A program made the position numbers and the translations under genes. This document shows positions 38,239 to 51,150 of a stretch of DNA of 64,000 bases, in pieces; within the stretch, counting starts at the first letter, position 1, and each line of letters begins with the position of its first letter. This DNA is from Okapia johnstoni (taxonomy: Eukaryota; Chordata; Mammalia; Artiodactyla; Giraffidae): positions 25,362,001-25,426,000 of the forward strand of contig CM044311.1 in the NCBI GenBank assembly GCA_024291935.2, given 5' to 3'. Below the pieces are notes generated by a model, which saw nothing but the letters and a program-made list of their open reading frames with translations, ran no database searches and was not told the DNA's origin.

Positions 38239-39250
38239 TATACAAATGCAAGTTTAATTTTTAAGTATCAATAAAACCATAGAACTCTTTTCCCCACATG
38301 TTTTTATCAATATTTACTGAAAGAACAATTGTTATTATGTGGGGTCATGGAATAATATGTTTAGTAAAATTACAGCATCATAGTCATAGAGGTAGAGAAT
38401 CACTAAAGCATAAAACATTACCTCTAAAGTTCCTTTCAGCTTTACAATCCTTTCTCTCTAAAGTCAGGAAAGTCTAACACTTCTCTTTCTGTTTCCTTCC
38501 CTCCTTCACTCTTTCTTTCTATAAAAAAAAAAGCCTGTGTCAATTTACAATGAGTAGATACACCCCATAATTTGATTTCCAAGTTAATCAGAAAATAGGA
38601 GTCCTGGAAAATTTTCCTATGATCCTTTGAGTAACAGGTAGATATGCTACAGATGCCACATAAATGGAAAATCCAAACACAGCAAAATAAAAGTGAGTGC
38701 CAGGTTGAGTGAAATAAAATGCAATTAAGAGACTATAAAAATATAAATAAATATTTGATGAACTCAGATTTTTTTCTATAAAAGTGCTCCATTTTATTCA
38801 AAAGGAAATTGTATCAGGAAGAGAAATAGCTAAAGACCCACAAAACATAAAAGATGCCTTTGTTATATTCACAAATATTCAGTGTTTTCCCAAATATATC
38901 AAGTGACTAGAAAACAATGGTGTCAGAGCAGCCATAATAGCAATAAACTGAGATATGTGGAATGACAGATAAAGTTAGAGAGAATGTGGGGGGAAAACAA
39001 AGGTTTTAGGACCAAAAAAAAAATCAATTTGAATTTCCTTCTGGAGGTACATCTGTCACTGCGATATTTGTTCATACACTATTTCTAAGGGGAAAGGCTT
39101 ATGTGCAAAATGCATGTTTATACTGCAGCACAGCAAAATGGAAATTGTAGGAAAAGCAAGGAACACACTGTCAGGTAACTTGTAGTTACTGGCATCCATA
39201 CAAGTCTCCTTGTCCTCTAGACTATGCTTTTTAAAATATACATACAAGTT
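38239..39250. other. Unassigned intergenic sequence
   Basis: AT-rich DNA. I see no gene or nameable repeat. Confidence 0.5.
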
Positions 39251-39261
39251 ATCATTTATCT

Positions 39262-39472
39262 ATGTGTGTGCTCAGTTGCTACAGTTGTGTCTGACTCTTT
39301 GCGACACAGCAGACCATAGCCCTCCAGCCTCCTCTGTCCTTGGGATTCTCCAGGCAAGAATACTGAAGTGGGTTGCCATGCCCTTCTTCAGGGGATCTTC
39401 CCCACCCAGGGGTCGACCTGCATCTCCTGTATTGCAGGAGGATTCTTTACCACTGAGCCACCAGGAAAGCCC
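39262..39472 (-). mobile_element. Bov-tA-type SINE, - orientation
   Basis: A full-length copy. The flanking repeat CATTTATCT occurs at 39253-39261 and 39473-39481. Confidence 0.9.
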
Positions 39473-39750
39473 CATTTATCTGTAAAAAGGTCTAAATATT
39501 CTGCATTGTAAAGAAACCCTTTTAAAATAAACCTGAACAGAAAGGTGGGTGGGGGGCAGGGGGGGAACAGAAAAAGTAAGTACATTTCTATGGTGAAATC
39601 TTTTATAACAGAAAAAATAAACTGACCATATTACACAAGGAATTGATGCTACAATATTTCTCTCCAAAGAGTGGACACATAAGATTCATAAGACAGCCTT
39701 TATTTTCCAGCATTTTCAAGATCAGAGACAAGTTAAGGATAGTTAGAGCG

Positions 39751-39985
39751 TTTGGGATGGACATGTACACATTGCTTTGTTTAAAATGGATAACCAACAA
39801 GGACCTAGTTTATAGCACAGAGAACTCTACTCAATATTATACAACAACCTATTGGGGAAAAATTTTTTAAAGAATAGATAGATGTATACATATAACTGAA
39901 TCAGTTTGTTGTGCGCCTGAAACTACCTCAACGTTGTTAATCAACTATACTCCAATACAAAGTAAAAAGTTAAGAAACAAAGAAC
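39751..39985 (+). mobile_element. L1 3' UTR fragment
   Basis: The phrases 'gggatggacatgtacacatt', 'tatagcacagagaactctac', 'aactgaatcagtttgttgtg' and 'atcaactatactccaataca' are the ruminant L1 3' end in order. Confidence 0.85.
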
Positions 39986-41618
39986 AGAGAGGCAAGAATT
40001 CAGCAAGAATCTATGAGCTAAGTATCTCCTATCTTTTCCAACACTTAAGGGTCATTTAATTGGATGCTAAACAATTGAAAAAAATAGTTTAGATTTTTAA
40101 ATATTTGTGAAGTCAAATAATACAACAGTTGCAAAAAGGTATAAAGTTCTTAATACAAACTGGGATGATCATTGTGGAGTCTGGTTCATCCCCATTGGAG
40201 CTCATTAGCAGGTAACCTAATGACTTAGAAAAAATACATATTGAGAATAAAATGGGGGAACAGAGGTAGTAGGTCTGGATGTCTTCATCCCCAAGTCATT
40301 TCCCGACACACCTGCATCAACCCCTCCCTAAACAGATAACTTCCCGTGGCTTACTCTAACACGTTGAGGGCGGCTAGAACGCTGGGGTCTTCTTCCTGAC
40401 TCAAAGTTGATTTCTCTAGTTCGACTTAGTAGTTCATGGGGCTGAGAAGCTCTTTATGATGACCGTAAGGGAAGTGAAGACACTGTTCTCCTTTTCTGCC
40501 TAGACCTGCAGAAAGATCTTCCTTGTCACACAATCAAAGTCTACCCCTTGTTTATCTCTCTCCCAGTTTTTCCAGTGCAGCATCTGTTCCTCATTCAACA
40601 CACATTTAAGGAGCACACATCGTACTTTTTTCTGTTAAAATTGGGGGTATATCTGTTTAGTTGCTTAATGCTTGCCTGTCCCTCTTAGGTTATAAATTCT
40701 AGGCTGGTTTTTTTTCCATCAGTAGGTGCCTGATAATTATTTTTCAGGTAAATAAGTGAAAGGATGAGTGAATCTCTTGCATTAAAGTTTTTACCTTCAC
40801 TTGAAGCCAATTTTGGCACTTTTCCCTTTTCCTTTTCTGCTCACAGGAATGAGGGTAGTGGGGATGGGAGGGACCTCACATGTAGCATCCAGCACAGAAA
40901 GGACAGTCTCTTTCCCTCCATCCTTACTTCATCACCTGGCAGGGATGAAAAGAGGCTTCTGCAATTCTGAAGAACTCTTCAAAACCTTTTTTTCCTTGAC
41001 TGATATTGACAGATCTTAGACTTGCAAATGGAGAGAGATTTTCAAGAGTAATTCACCTCACTTGCATTCAAGAATCCTAGTTTAAACCTTTCTTCCTAAT
41101 CTGCAGAAATCGTGGTCACACACATTGTAGCTAGATATTTTTTGTGAAAGAGTGAACATGAATCTAAAATTCCAATATACATTCCTTGATGATAATGTTA
41201 GAGGCTCTAAATTTTGTTTTTCTATTTCTGCACAGCTCCACACTCCCATCAGTAACATCTTCCATGAATATGGTATCCACATATTCCAATTTGCCTGGAA
41301 AAGTTCTGCTTTGCCCAGAACAATGCCTGTCCACACCTTGATGGTTGATTATCATTTTCTATATGAAGTTACTTTTTAATTTCCAGAAAAAAAATAGTTT
41401 CTTGCTCTGATTTTTTAAAAATTTTATACTACATTTTTTTCTCCAATACTTGGGTACATTCTATCTCTTTATGTAGACACATAAAATTCCTTTAGGGTAG
41501 AATCCTTGTCATTCATATCCTGCAGTGCCTAGGAATTCATAAGTGTTGACTTCAATAAAGTGTCCTCAAAATCCTACAAACAGCAATTACAGAATACAAT
41601 TTACCCTATCTGAAGGTT
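39986..41618. other. Unassigned intergenic sequence
   Basis: About 1.6 kb with no nameable element. Short frames at 40764-41019 and 41082-41379 overlap on both strands and have no recognisable homology. Confidence 0.5.
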
Positions 41619-43667
41619 AATATAAAATTTTCAGTTCAGTTCAGTTCAGTCACTCAGTCATGTCTGACTCTTTGCGACCCCATGAATCGCAGCACATCAG
41701 GCCTCCCTACCATCACCAACTCTCAGAGTTTACCCAAACCCATGTCCATTGAGTCAGTGATGCCATCCAACCATCTCATCCTCTGTTGTCCCCTTCTCCT
41801 CCCGCCCCCAATCCTACCCAGCATCAGGGTCTTTTCCAATGAGTCAACTCTTCGCATGAGGTGACCAAAGTATTGGAGCTTCTGCTTCAACATCAGTCCT
41901 TCCAATGACACCCAGGACTGATCTCCTTTAGGATGGACTGGTTGGATCTCCTTTCAGTCCAAGGGACTCTCAAGAGTCTTCTCTTATACCACAGTTCAAA
42001 AGCATCAATTCTTCAGTGCTCAGCTTTCTTTATAGTCCAACTCTCACATCCATACATGACCACTGGAAGAACCATAGCCTTGCCTAGACAGACCTTTGTT
42101 GGCAAAGTAATGTCTCTGCTTTTCAATATGCTGTCTAGGTTGGTCATAACTTTCCTTCCAAGGAGTAAGCGTCTTTTAATTTCATGGCTAAATCACCATC
42201 TGCAGTGATTTTGGAGCCCAGAAAAATAAAGTCAGCCACTGTTTCCACTGTTTCCCCATCTATTTGCCATGAAGTGATGGGACCGGATGCCATGATCTTG
42301 GTTTTCTGAATGTTGAGCTTTAAGCCAACTTTTTCACTCTCCTCTTTCACTTTCATCTGAGGCTCTTTAGTTCTTCTTGACTTTCTGCCATAAGTGTGGT
42401 GTCATCTGCATATCTGAGGTTATTGATATTTCTTCCAGCAATCTTGATTCCAGCTTGTGCTTCCTCCAGCCCAGCGTTTCTCATGATGTACTCTGCATAT
42501 AAGTTAAATAAGTAGGGTGACAATATATAGCAAAAACAAGACCGGGAGCTGACAGTGGCTCAGATCATGAACTCCCTATTGCCAAATTCAGACTGAAATT
42601 GAAGAAAGTGGAGAAAACCACTAGACCATTCAGGTATGACCTAAATCAAATCCCTTATGACTATACAGTGGAAGTAAGAAATAGATTTAAGGGACTACCT
42701 CTGATAGACAAAGTGCCTGATGAACTATGGATGGAGGTTCATGACATTGGACAGGAGAAAGGAATCAAAACCATCCCTAAGAAAAAGAAATGCAAAAAAG
42801 CAAAATGGCTGTCTGAGGAGGCCTTACAAATAGCTGTGAAAAGAAGGGAAGCTAAAAGCAAAGGAGAAAAGGACAGATATACCCATTTGAATGCAGAGTT
42901 CCAAAGAACAGCAAGGAGAGATAAGAAAGTCTTCCTCAGCGATCAATGCAAAGTAATAGAGGAAAACAATAGAATGGGAAAGACTAGAGATCTGTTCAAG
43001 AAAATTAGAGATACCAAGGGAATATTTCATGCAAAGATGGGCTCAATAAAGGATATAAATGGTAGGGACCTAACAGAAGCAGAAGATATTAAAAAGAAGT
43101 GGCAAGAATACACAGAAGAACTGTACAAAAAAGATCTTCATGACCCAGATAATCACGATGGTGTGATCACTCACCTAGAGCCAGACATCCTGGAATGTGA
43201 AGTCAAGTGGGCCTCAGGAAGCATCACTACAAACAAAGCTAGTGGAGGTGATGGAATTCCAGTTGAGCTATTTCAAATCCTGAAAGATGATGCTGTGAAA
43301 GTGCTGCACTCAATATGCCAGCAAATTTGGAAAACTCAGCAGTGGCTACAGGACTGGAAAAGGTCAGTTTTCATTCCAATTCCAAAGAAAGGCAATGCCA
43401 AAGAATGCTCAAACTACCGCACAACTGCACTCATCTCACACGGTAGTAAAGTAATGCTCAGAATTCTGCAAGCCAGGCTTCAGCAATATGTGAACCATGA
43501 AGTTCCAGATGTTCAAGCTGGTTTTAGAAAAGGCAGAGGAACCAGAGATCAAATTGCCAATATCCGCTGGATCATCGAAAAAGCAAGAGAGTTCCAGAAA
43601 AACATCTATTTCTGCTTTATTGACTATGCCAAAGCCTTTGACTGTGTGGATCACAATATAAAATTTT
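41619..43667 (-). mobile_element. BovB insertion with inverted 5' half (twin-priming structure)
   Basis: The 3' part, 41632-42531, is in - orientation with the (CAGTT)n tail at its left. The 5' part, 42529-43654, is in + orientation. A perfect 13-bp direct repeat, AATATAAAATTTT, lies at 41619-41631 and 43655-43667. The junction shares AGC. About 145 bp of ORF2 between the two halves are missing; they are present in the copy at 36188-37713 (about 37070-37214). Confidence 0.93.
42531..43654 (+). pseudogene. BovB ORF2 fragment, open, not functional
   Basis: The inverted 5' half keeps one open frame of about 375 codons from the region after the endonuclease into the reverse transcriptase (fingers and the FIDYAKAFDCVDH block with the first catalytic Asp). 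The endonuclease, the YADD block and the thumb are absent. The frame then runs through the target duplication into a SINE, which adds a meaningless C-terminal end up to 43738. The lack of stops suggests a fairly young insertion. It is a relic of a retrotransposon, not a host gene. Confidence 0.92.
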
Positions 43668-43678
43668 ACTATCTGTGT

Positions 43679-43812
43679 ATGCTGCTGCTGCTGCTGCTAA
43701 GTCGCTTCAGTCATGTCCAACTCTGTGCGACCCCATAGACAGCAGCCCACCAGTCTCCCCCGTCCCTGGGATTCTCCAGGCAAGAACACTGGAGTGGGTT
43801 GCCATTTCCATA
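43679..43812 (-). mobile_element. Bov-tA SINE 3' part with (CTG)n tail
   Basis: A (CTG)5-6 run, then 'aagtcgcttcagtcatgtcc' and 'gcaagaacactggagtgggt'. This is the SINE subtype with a GCT-rich tail. It lies 12 bp beyond the BovB insertion. Confidence 0.9.
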
Positions 43813-43839
43813 TATTCTTATATAATTGCCTCTTTACCA

Positions 43840-43966
43840 AAATTATGCTTAGTGTTTTAGGATGACTGTGATTATTTTATCATGACTATCTTTGCTTACA
43901 TTTTCCTATTTAGTATTTTAATCTACCACATTTATCCTTTCATGTTCTATTTTTTACCTTTGAGTA
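43840..43966 (+). repeat. Unnamed repeat, copy 1 (partner at 61691)
   Basis: From TTACCAAAATTATGCTTAGT to TTTTTTACCTTTGAGT. It aligns to 61691-61822 over about 125 bp with roughly 85-90% identity by eye. I do not recognise the family. Confidence 0.8.
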
Positions 43967-44384
43967 TAAGATGCTGAGGTTATCTTATAAATGTAAATTG
44001 AAAATGTGCATTTATTATTCAAATTTTTATCAAATTGCTGCAAATGTTTAGAATTCTGAAATTACCTACTGTTTTGCTGAGTACCACAATGGCAATTTCT
44101 AGTGTGGTGGTAAGGTAAAAATCTCAAAGAAATAGAAAGCACCTAAACCAAGTAACCACAATAACCATGCTTCCTTCCAACGAAACCTTAGAAACACTTT
44201 GTGAAACACTTGTGATTTATAAAACACATTTTGAAAATCCGAGTTTCAATCAATAAATAGCTCTCATATGCTGAGCTAAGGGTCAAAATGTTCTGAATCT
44301 ACCAAAAGCAATCAAAACTCAAGTTGATGAAATAGGCTTTTGAGATTTAGAAAAAATGGATGGTTAACTCAGGTAATAACCAGC

Positions 44385-44490
44385 AGATGGGGAACACATG
44401 TACACCCATGGCTGATTCATGTCAATGTATGGCAAAACCACTACAATATTGTAAAGTAATTAGCCTCCAATTAAAATTAATAAATTAAAA
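44385..44490 (+). mobile_element. L1 3' end fragment
   Basis: 'acccatggctgattcatgtc', 'aaaccactacaatattgtaa', 'tagcctccaattaaaattaa': the terminus of a ruminant L1 with A-rich tail. Confidence 0.85.
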
Positions 44491-45177
44491 TAACCAGCAG
44501 ATGATGCAAATATAACTGGATATTCTAAATCTATATGATTTCAAGGGGAAAACTATTCAAAACATTTTTGAACACTAAAAAATTTCAAATTTTCCCCTGG
44601 ATTTATAAAAATTAAAAAGAAATACCATCTAGCTAAATATGAGCTATTTGTCTGTCTTTTCTGTCTCACCTTTAATGCTCTAGTTTCCAATTGCTCTTCT
44701 AGGTTGTCATGGCAACAAAATGCTATTTTCAATAAGTTTTGGTAGAAAACTTGTGTAGAACACCTAATTTAGTATTAAGTGGAGTACATTAAGTGGGTTG
44801 CATGTATGACAGATCTTTTAACTTTTTACAGAATTATTTGATCATATTGTTCCTGATGAGTACAGCTTCTTAAACTTTTTATGACATAAAATAACTTTTA
44901 CAGTTCATTGACAATACTAGGAATAACTTCAGTGCAGACATACCTATAGCCAATCCAAACAGCTGCCTGGTATTTAGGCTTTTGCTTCCCCCAAACCCAA
45001 TACTTCCAATTATATTCTACCCCAGCAACACATTGTCTGAAATATAGATTTCTCATATATTCATTATTTTAATTTCTTAATTTGCTTCCACTATTAATAT
45101 AAATATACTTGTAGAAAACAAGACAAATATCAGAAGGAAAATGTATGGATGATGCCACTACCAAAATCTCCTGTTAC

Positions 45178-45207
45178 ACACACGCACACACACACACACA
45201 CACACAC
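45178..45207. repeat. (AC)n microsatellite
   Basis: About 15 AC units with one G interruption. Confidence 0.9.
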
Positions 45208-45744
45208 AGTGGTTTTCACATATTTTACTTCTCAGAAGTTTTCAATTACATTCTAGCTGGCAGAATAAAATTTGAATTCTTTGTCCTGCATCCAAAGCCC
45301 TCCAAAATTTGATCCTCTTTACCTTTCTAGATTTGTTTTCACTTCCTACTTTCATACATTAGCCAGTACCACCAACCAGGTGACTGACAGTCTGTCTTCA
45401 TGTTTTCTCACCTCAATGCACACTGCTACAATTTTCCACACCTTTTCATGCTTGTCTCTTTCACCATGCCTATCAATAACATGGATTCCTCTTTTCTCAA
45501 AAGAAAAAAAAAAAGATCCACTCATATAACTCTCTTACCTTTCCCAGATGGAAAAATCTTATTTTGTCCTTGAATAGAGTCTACTCTGTGGAATGCTTCA
45601 GATTATCAATTTTTACAAGTCATTAGATGCTTACATGCAAGTATTTTACCTTCCCAACTGGAAGGTAAGTTCATTCAGAAACAGAACTATGTTTGCTGTG
45701 TCTTTTTTTCCAACCCAACAGCAATTTTGTCTATTTTACTTAAG

Positions 45745-46430
45745 AGGAGAGTGAAAAAGCTGACTTAAACTTAACTTTCAAAAACAAAGATCATGGCATC
45801 CGGTCCCATCACTTCATGGCAAATATATGGGGAAAAAATGGAAACAGTGGCAGACTTTATTTTCTTGGGCTCCAAAATCACAGTGTACAGTGACTGCAGC
45901 AATGAAATTAAAAGATTCTTGCTCTTTGGAAGAAACGCTATAACAAACCTCGACAGCATATTAAAAAGCAAAGACATCATTTTCCCCAGCAAGGGTCCTT
46001 ATGGTCAAAACTATGGTTTTTCCAGTAGTCATATACAGATCTGAGAGTTGGACCATAAAGAAGGCTCAGCACCAAAGAATTCATGCTTTCACACTGTGCT
46101 GCTGAAGAAGACTCTTGAGAGTCTTGTGGACAGCAAGGTGATCAAACCAGTCAATCCTAAAGGAAATTCATTGGCAAGACTGATGCTGAAGTTTCAATAC
46201 TTTGCCCCCCTTATGCAAAGAGCCAATTCATTGGAAAAGACCCTGATGCTGGGAAAGGTGGAAGGCAGGAGGAGAAGGTGGTAACAGAGGATGAGATGGT
46301 TGGATGATATCACTGACTCAATGGACATGAGTTTGAGCAAACTCTGGGAGATGGTGAAAGACAGGGAAGCCTGGCATGCAGAAGTCTATGGGCTGGCAAA
46401 GAGTCGGACTGAACAACAACTTAATAGAAG
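45745..46430 (+). mobile_element. BovB 3' fragment, 5'-truncated
   Basis: About 690 bp. Broken frames (45793-46044, 46048-46284, 46291-46479) hold ITSWQIYGEKMETVADFIFLG and [17 protein letters not shown], the ORF2 C-terminal region, followed by the tail 'actgaacaacaactt'. Confidence 0.92.
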
Positions 46431-47640
46431 AGCATTCAGAGTAGAAGTGGTATTCCAGATCCTTCCTGACTTCCAATGATGCACTCTAATAACTCACTTT
46501 GCAGCCATACGTCAGACATATGGGAACACTTTTGGGGAGTAAAGGTGAAGGAATGTATTGTTTCCTCCCTCTTTTAATTGTATTCTCTTCTTTTATCCCA
46601 GATATTGCATGATTGCTACAAACAACCACTTCATGAGTTACCTACCTAAGAGGTCCTTAGCATACACCCGTAATGTACACAAGAAAAGCTGGAAAAATGG
46701 GTTAAGAGCTAGGAAACAATACCAGAAACATGGGTGCTTCTTTTCTGTTTAACCACCAGTCAGACAGTTAAGCCCGGTTTCTTGACAAGATATTCTACAC
46801 TCGTGTCGCTTTTCTTCACACCTCAGGAAGTCATCTGATAGCCTTTCAGAAATATGATCCTCTAAGCAAGGAAACTCCTTGCAGAGAATTGTCTATATTC
46901 ATCTTGCTGACACCCACCTTTCACTCACAGGGCATCTCTGACAGCAATCAAAGTAAAAGTAGAGCATCTGAATGAGGATATATTAGTTTTCACACAAAGC
47001 AGCTTATTGTTGTTAAAAGTTAAAAAAAAAATAAGATGTGACTTGTTTTCTTGCACTTGTGTTAATGCATACAGTTAACCAAGAGCCTTGGGCATGGAAA
47101 TTTTCTTTACCTTAGCATTTTTTAAAGTTAAGCTTTATTGATTCATTCTGTGAATAATACAATTTGGAATACCACCCATTGATATATCAGTAAAGAATTC
47201 AAATGTCATGCATTCTGTACAATGTTTTTTTGAAAGTTGTAGTCAGTCTATAGACAGTATTTTATTGACTTAAACATTTAAGCCTTGATAGGTTATTTTA
47301 AGTCATAGTGTAAAGCAATAAATAATACAATCTTGCATATGAAATCTTTTCATTGGCACTTCAGAAGAGCAGAAAAGGAAATGCATAAAGCCTTACCAGA
47401 AGGGGCCTAAAAATTATAAATTAAAGACACGTTATCTAAGTAAAAGAAAATTTATACATATATTCAATACATTCCAAAATATTTGGCTTGGTGTTTTAGC
47501 AAAATATTAGCTGGGCTGTAAAAACTAAACTCAGGCCTTCATATCATATAATATTATGGAGACTATGAGTTTCATAGGAGAAGAATAACAATAATGATAA
47601 AACCAGTTTATAGTTACCTTGAGAACAGGAACTATTCTGA
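46431..47640. other. Unassigned intergenic sequence
   Basis: No gene or nameable repeat seen. Confidence 0.5.
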
Positions 47641-48055
47641 AAGACTTATATATGTCAATACATTGCATCCTCACAAAAGTCATGATATTCCTGTTATCCC
47701 ATTTATTTTTTTTAGAGATTTTTTTGATGTGGGCCATTTTTAAAGTCTTAATTGTATCTTGTTGCAATATTGCTTCTTTTATTAAATGTTTTAGCTTTGT
47801 GCCCGAGAAGCATGTGAGATCTTAGCTCCCCAGGCAGGAATCGAAACATGTACCCCTTGCATTGGAAGGTGAAGTCTTAATCATTGGACCACCAGGGACG
47901 TTCCCCCATTTATCAAGATAAAGAAATGAAGTACAAGGATGTTAAGCGACTTGCCCAAGGCTACACTTGGCTGAAAGATGAGAGCTGAAATCTGAACCCG
48001 GGAGGCAGACTCTAGAATCTTGGCTCTAAACACAACACCAAACCACCTCTCAAGG
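47640..48055 (-). repeat. MIR interrupted by a CHR SINE
   Basis: The left part (47650-47706: 'caatacattgcatcctcac', 'tgttatcccatttat') and right part (47908-48055: 'gttaagcgacttgcccaagg', 'gaacccgggaggcagactc') are one MIR in - orientation split by the CHR element at 47707-47906. Confidence 0.7.
47707..47906 (-). mobile_element. CHR-type SINE nested in MIR
   Basis: Read on +: 'gatgtgggccatttttaaag', 'gagatcttagctccccaggc', 'ggaccaccagggacgttcc', the reverse of a long CHR element. CCCATTTAT occurs on both sides, near 47699 and 47905. Confidence 0.85.
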
Positions 48056-48562
48056 GTAAGCCCTCCTGAGTGATAGACACAGAAAGACTGGAGCCTCCAC
48101 TAGCTTCTGTTTCTCAAGACAGACCTTTTATCCGTTTCATATACCTAATCCTCCATCCATCACACAGCCATCCACCAACTCTATAGTCAAAAAGTAGGCC
48201 AGTGTTTCCCAAAGATGATCGATATGGTTTTAGGTGGAATAGTTTTAAAATTTTAATAGCTATACATTAACTTTATGTGTATTAAGAAATCAACATAATT
48301 AGCACATCAACAACATGATCATACAGATATGAACTAGACTGAAGAGTGAATAATTTAGATCATTTTAAAGAAAAAATATTAACCAAATAATAGGACAAAT
48401 GGGGCAGAAATATTGAAGATGGCATGTGACCAATGGATATTTGCTAAACACTGACCTCAGCAGTGCTTTTTGCTGAGAGTTAAATTTCCAGATAACCAGC
48501 CCTGGAGTGTCTCAATTAACCTAAGGCAGAATTATTCTAGTTGCGTCTCCTTTGCCACCATT

Positions 48563-48760
48563 TTTCTTTGATTGAAATGTAATTGCTTTACAACATCATG
48601 TTAGTTTCTGCTGCACAACAAAGTGCAGCCATGATATGTGTACATATATCCCCTCCCTCCTGAACCTCCCTCCCCCCAATCCCTATCCCAGCCCTCTAGG
48701 TCATCACAGAGCATCCTGTCACAACCGCCCAGAGTCACCGAGCATTCATATGCATTTTTC
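48563..48760 (-). mobile_element. L1 3' UTR fragment, - orientation
   Basis: 'gaaatgtaattgctttacaa', 'ttagtttctgctgcacaaca' and the C-rich 'cctccctccccccaatccc' are the reverse of the L1 3' UTR. Confidence 0.85.
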
Positions 48761-48871
48761 AATTGTGGTCTTTCCAAATAGAAGCCTATCCAGCACCCAC
48801 TGAGGCTCATGTCTCTTTTATTCTCAGAACACCTAGCCAGGCCCCTCTGTAGAGGCCCCAGCAGCAAAAAT

Positions 48872-49066
48872 AAGGCTTCCCAGGCAGATAAGTGGTAAAA
48901 AAATCTACCTGCCAATGCAGGAGATATGGGTTCAATCCCTGGATCAGGAAGATGCCCTGGAGAAGGAAATGACAATGCACACCAGTATTCTTGCCTGAGA
49001 AAGCCCATGGCCAGAGGAGCCTGGTGGGCTACAGCCCATGGGGTGGCAAACTGTCAACCACTGAGC
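48872..49066 (+). mobile_element. Bov-tA-type SINE, + orientation
   Basis: 'ggcttcccaggcagataagt' to 'aaccactgagcacacacac', ending in an (AC)n tail. Confidence 0.9.
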
Positions 49067-50965
49067 ACACACACGCACACACACAAGCAGCAAACAAGGG
49101 TATATACATGAATAGAGATGGAAAGGAAAAGGAACTGTGATTCCTGGAAGACCAAAAAGGGAACTTAACACTGTGCTGACTAGTGTTCAAAGCACTGTAC
49201 CAACTAGCTAGTTTACTCTTCCAAATAACTGATCTGAAGACATTATTGTCCCTCTTTTTCAGAAAAGGACACCAGAGCCCACAAAGCCTCTTTGATTCTG
49301 AAGCTGGAGGATTTCTACTGTACTGTGCAATAGAGGCTGAAGAAGAGAAACAATACAGAGAGAGTGAAATGAAGCTGAAAGAGACCTTGAAATGATATAT
49401 TTCACATCTTTTTAATAGATTAAAAATTAAAGTAAGGCAGAGCCAAATGGCCATGCACCCAGAGCTACAACATGGATATTCAAAGGGCCAGTTCAACGCT
49501 CTTTCTAGCACTTTTTTCGGAAAGGCGTTGGGTATTGGCTGGAAGGTAGAGAAAATGTTTGGCTGAAGAAGATGCTTAAATTAAGTCAAATGGAAGGAAG
49601 TTCTGCTGTGCCAAGTCACAGAGTTAGTACACGCCCAGTGGCCAGCAGCCATGGAGACAATTTCTGCTGAATAGGTTATAAAACAAATAGGCTACTGCAG
49701 GGAACTCTCCACGCACTGTCATTTCATGATGCTGGAACCAAAAATACTGAGCACATTAGTGGACTGGCAAGGAGAGGAGCTGACAGTTACCTTGTCAAAA
49801 TCTTTATTAGAAGTACCATTACTTTATTGTAACATTGATTAGTACTTTTTTTAAATTTAAAAAGCTGAGTAAATTTGCTTCTTCAAAGACAAACTACAAC
49901 AGACATTCTCTCCAGTGAACCATAATATCACCAACTAAAGGGCAATTTTTGTCTTTATAGCCCCATATTGTCTTGCCCATGATTGCAGATATAATTTTGT
50001 TGAATTGAAGCAAACACATTATACAGGTTGAAACACCTGTGCAGGAATAAATGATGATCTTCTAAGTGTAAGTGAAAGAAAAATCAGAAAATAAAAAAGC
50101 ATTTGTATCTCCAGTAGTTTGTGTTTATCTTCTTTTAGAGCTATCTTTTGAGAAAGTCATTATCATAAAAATAATTTTGGCCAATTATGACATATATTAT
50201 GCTAAAATAATAACTCTACTACTCAATGATTCATAATCATATTTTACCTTCTCCTTTGGTATTTTAATGCATAATGCTGCTATTAAGAGACACATTAGCC
50301 CACCTTGTGACTCCAACAGTCCTCTAACCAAACTTTTTATTTATAAAATGATACTAGATATAAATTTTCTGTTAATTCCTTTGCATTTGTGAGTATTTAC
50401 CTCCACTTTGTCTTTCTTTTAACATTTTATAATAAATTATAAAGCCATATTATGTGGAGTCAATGAGCATTAGAGGTAATAAACTCCAAGTAATCGTAAG
50501 CCTAAATACTTAAAATTCCTTTTAGTTTTTATTTCCCTTTCTTTTGTTCAGTGATCACAGAAAGGTAGAGCTATTTGAAAGGCCACAACTTCCCAAGGAA
50601 TTAATAACGCTAATTTTGTAATCTTGAAGTGCATGATTTTCTCATTGAAAACAACCTTTTCAAGGGAATACAAAACAACTATCAGAGGCATACCATTTGA
50701 GTGACTTTTGTTTTGCTGTTTTTGTGTGGTTCTTACTTCCCAGCTTTTTTTACTACAAGGATTTTTCTAGCAAAGCCAGATCTTGTGTAGAACAAGGACT
50801 GTGAAGACCCTGAATGGCACTGAGAAAATTGCCCAAAGAAACAAATGAGGATATTGTAAAAGGTAATAGCTTCAACTTAGGATAAGTTCAGAAAATTTTT
50901 CCCGCTAAATTTCATAAGTATGTTTTATTTGGCTATATTGCACTTAAGCATTTGACACAGAATGT
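49067..50965. other. Unassigned intergenic sequence
   Basis: About 1.9 kb without nameable repeats, an unusually clean stretch for this flank. No exon seen. Confidence 0.5.
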
Positions 50966-50969
50966 TTTA

Positions 50970-51150
50970 TTTGTTTTTAGTCACTAAGACATATCTGACT
51001 CTTTTGCAACTGGGATTTTCCAGGCAAGAATACTGATACTGAAGTGGGTTGCCATTTCCTTCTCCAGGGGATCTTCCCAACCCAGGGATCGAACCTGCAT
51101 CTCCTGCATTGGCAGGTGAATTCTTTACCCCTGAGCCACAGGGAAGCCCT
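50970..51150 (-). mobile_element. Bov-tA-type SINE, - orientation
   Basis: A full-length frame, but the segment between 'ttttgcaac' and 'tgggattttccagg' is deleted (about 35 bp). Confidence 0.9.

Larger units (their letters stand above)
43967..45736. other. Intergenic sequence with L1 tail and microsatellite
   Basis: Contains the L1 3' end at 44385-44490 and an (AC)n tract at 45178-45207. The remainder is unassigned. Confidence 0.6.

Noticed and set aside
42599..43738. 379-residue open frame as a host gene
   Set aside because: Its sequence is BovB ORF2 (RT fingers and FIDYAKAFD block), it lies inside a retroposed insertion and its last residues run into a SINE.
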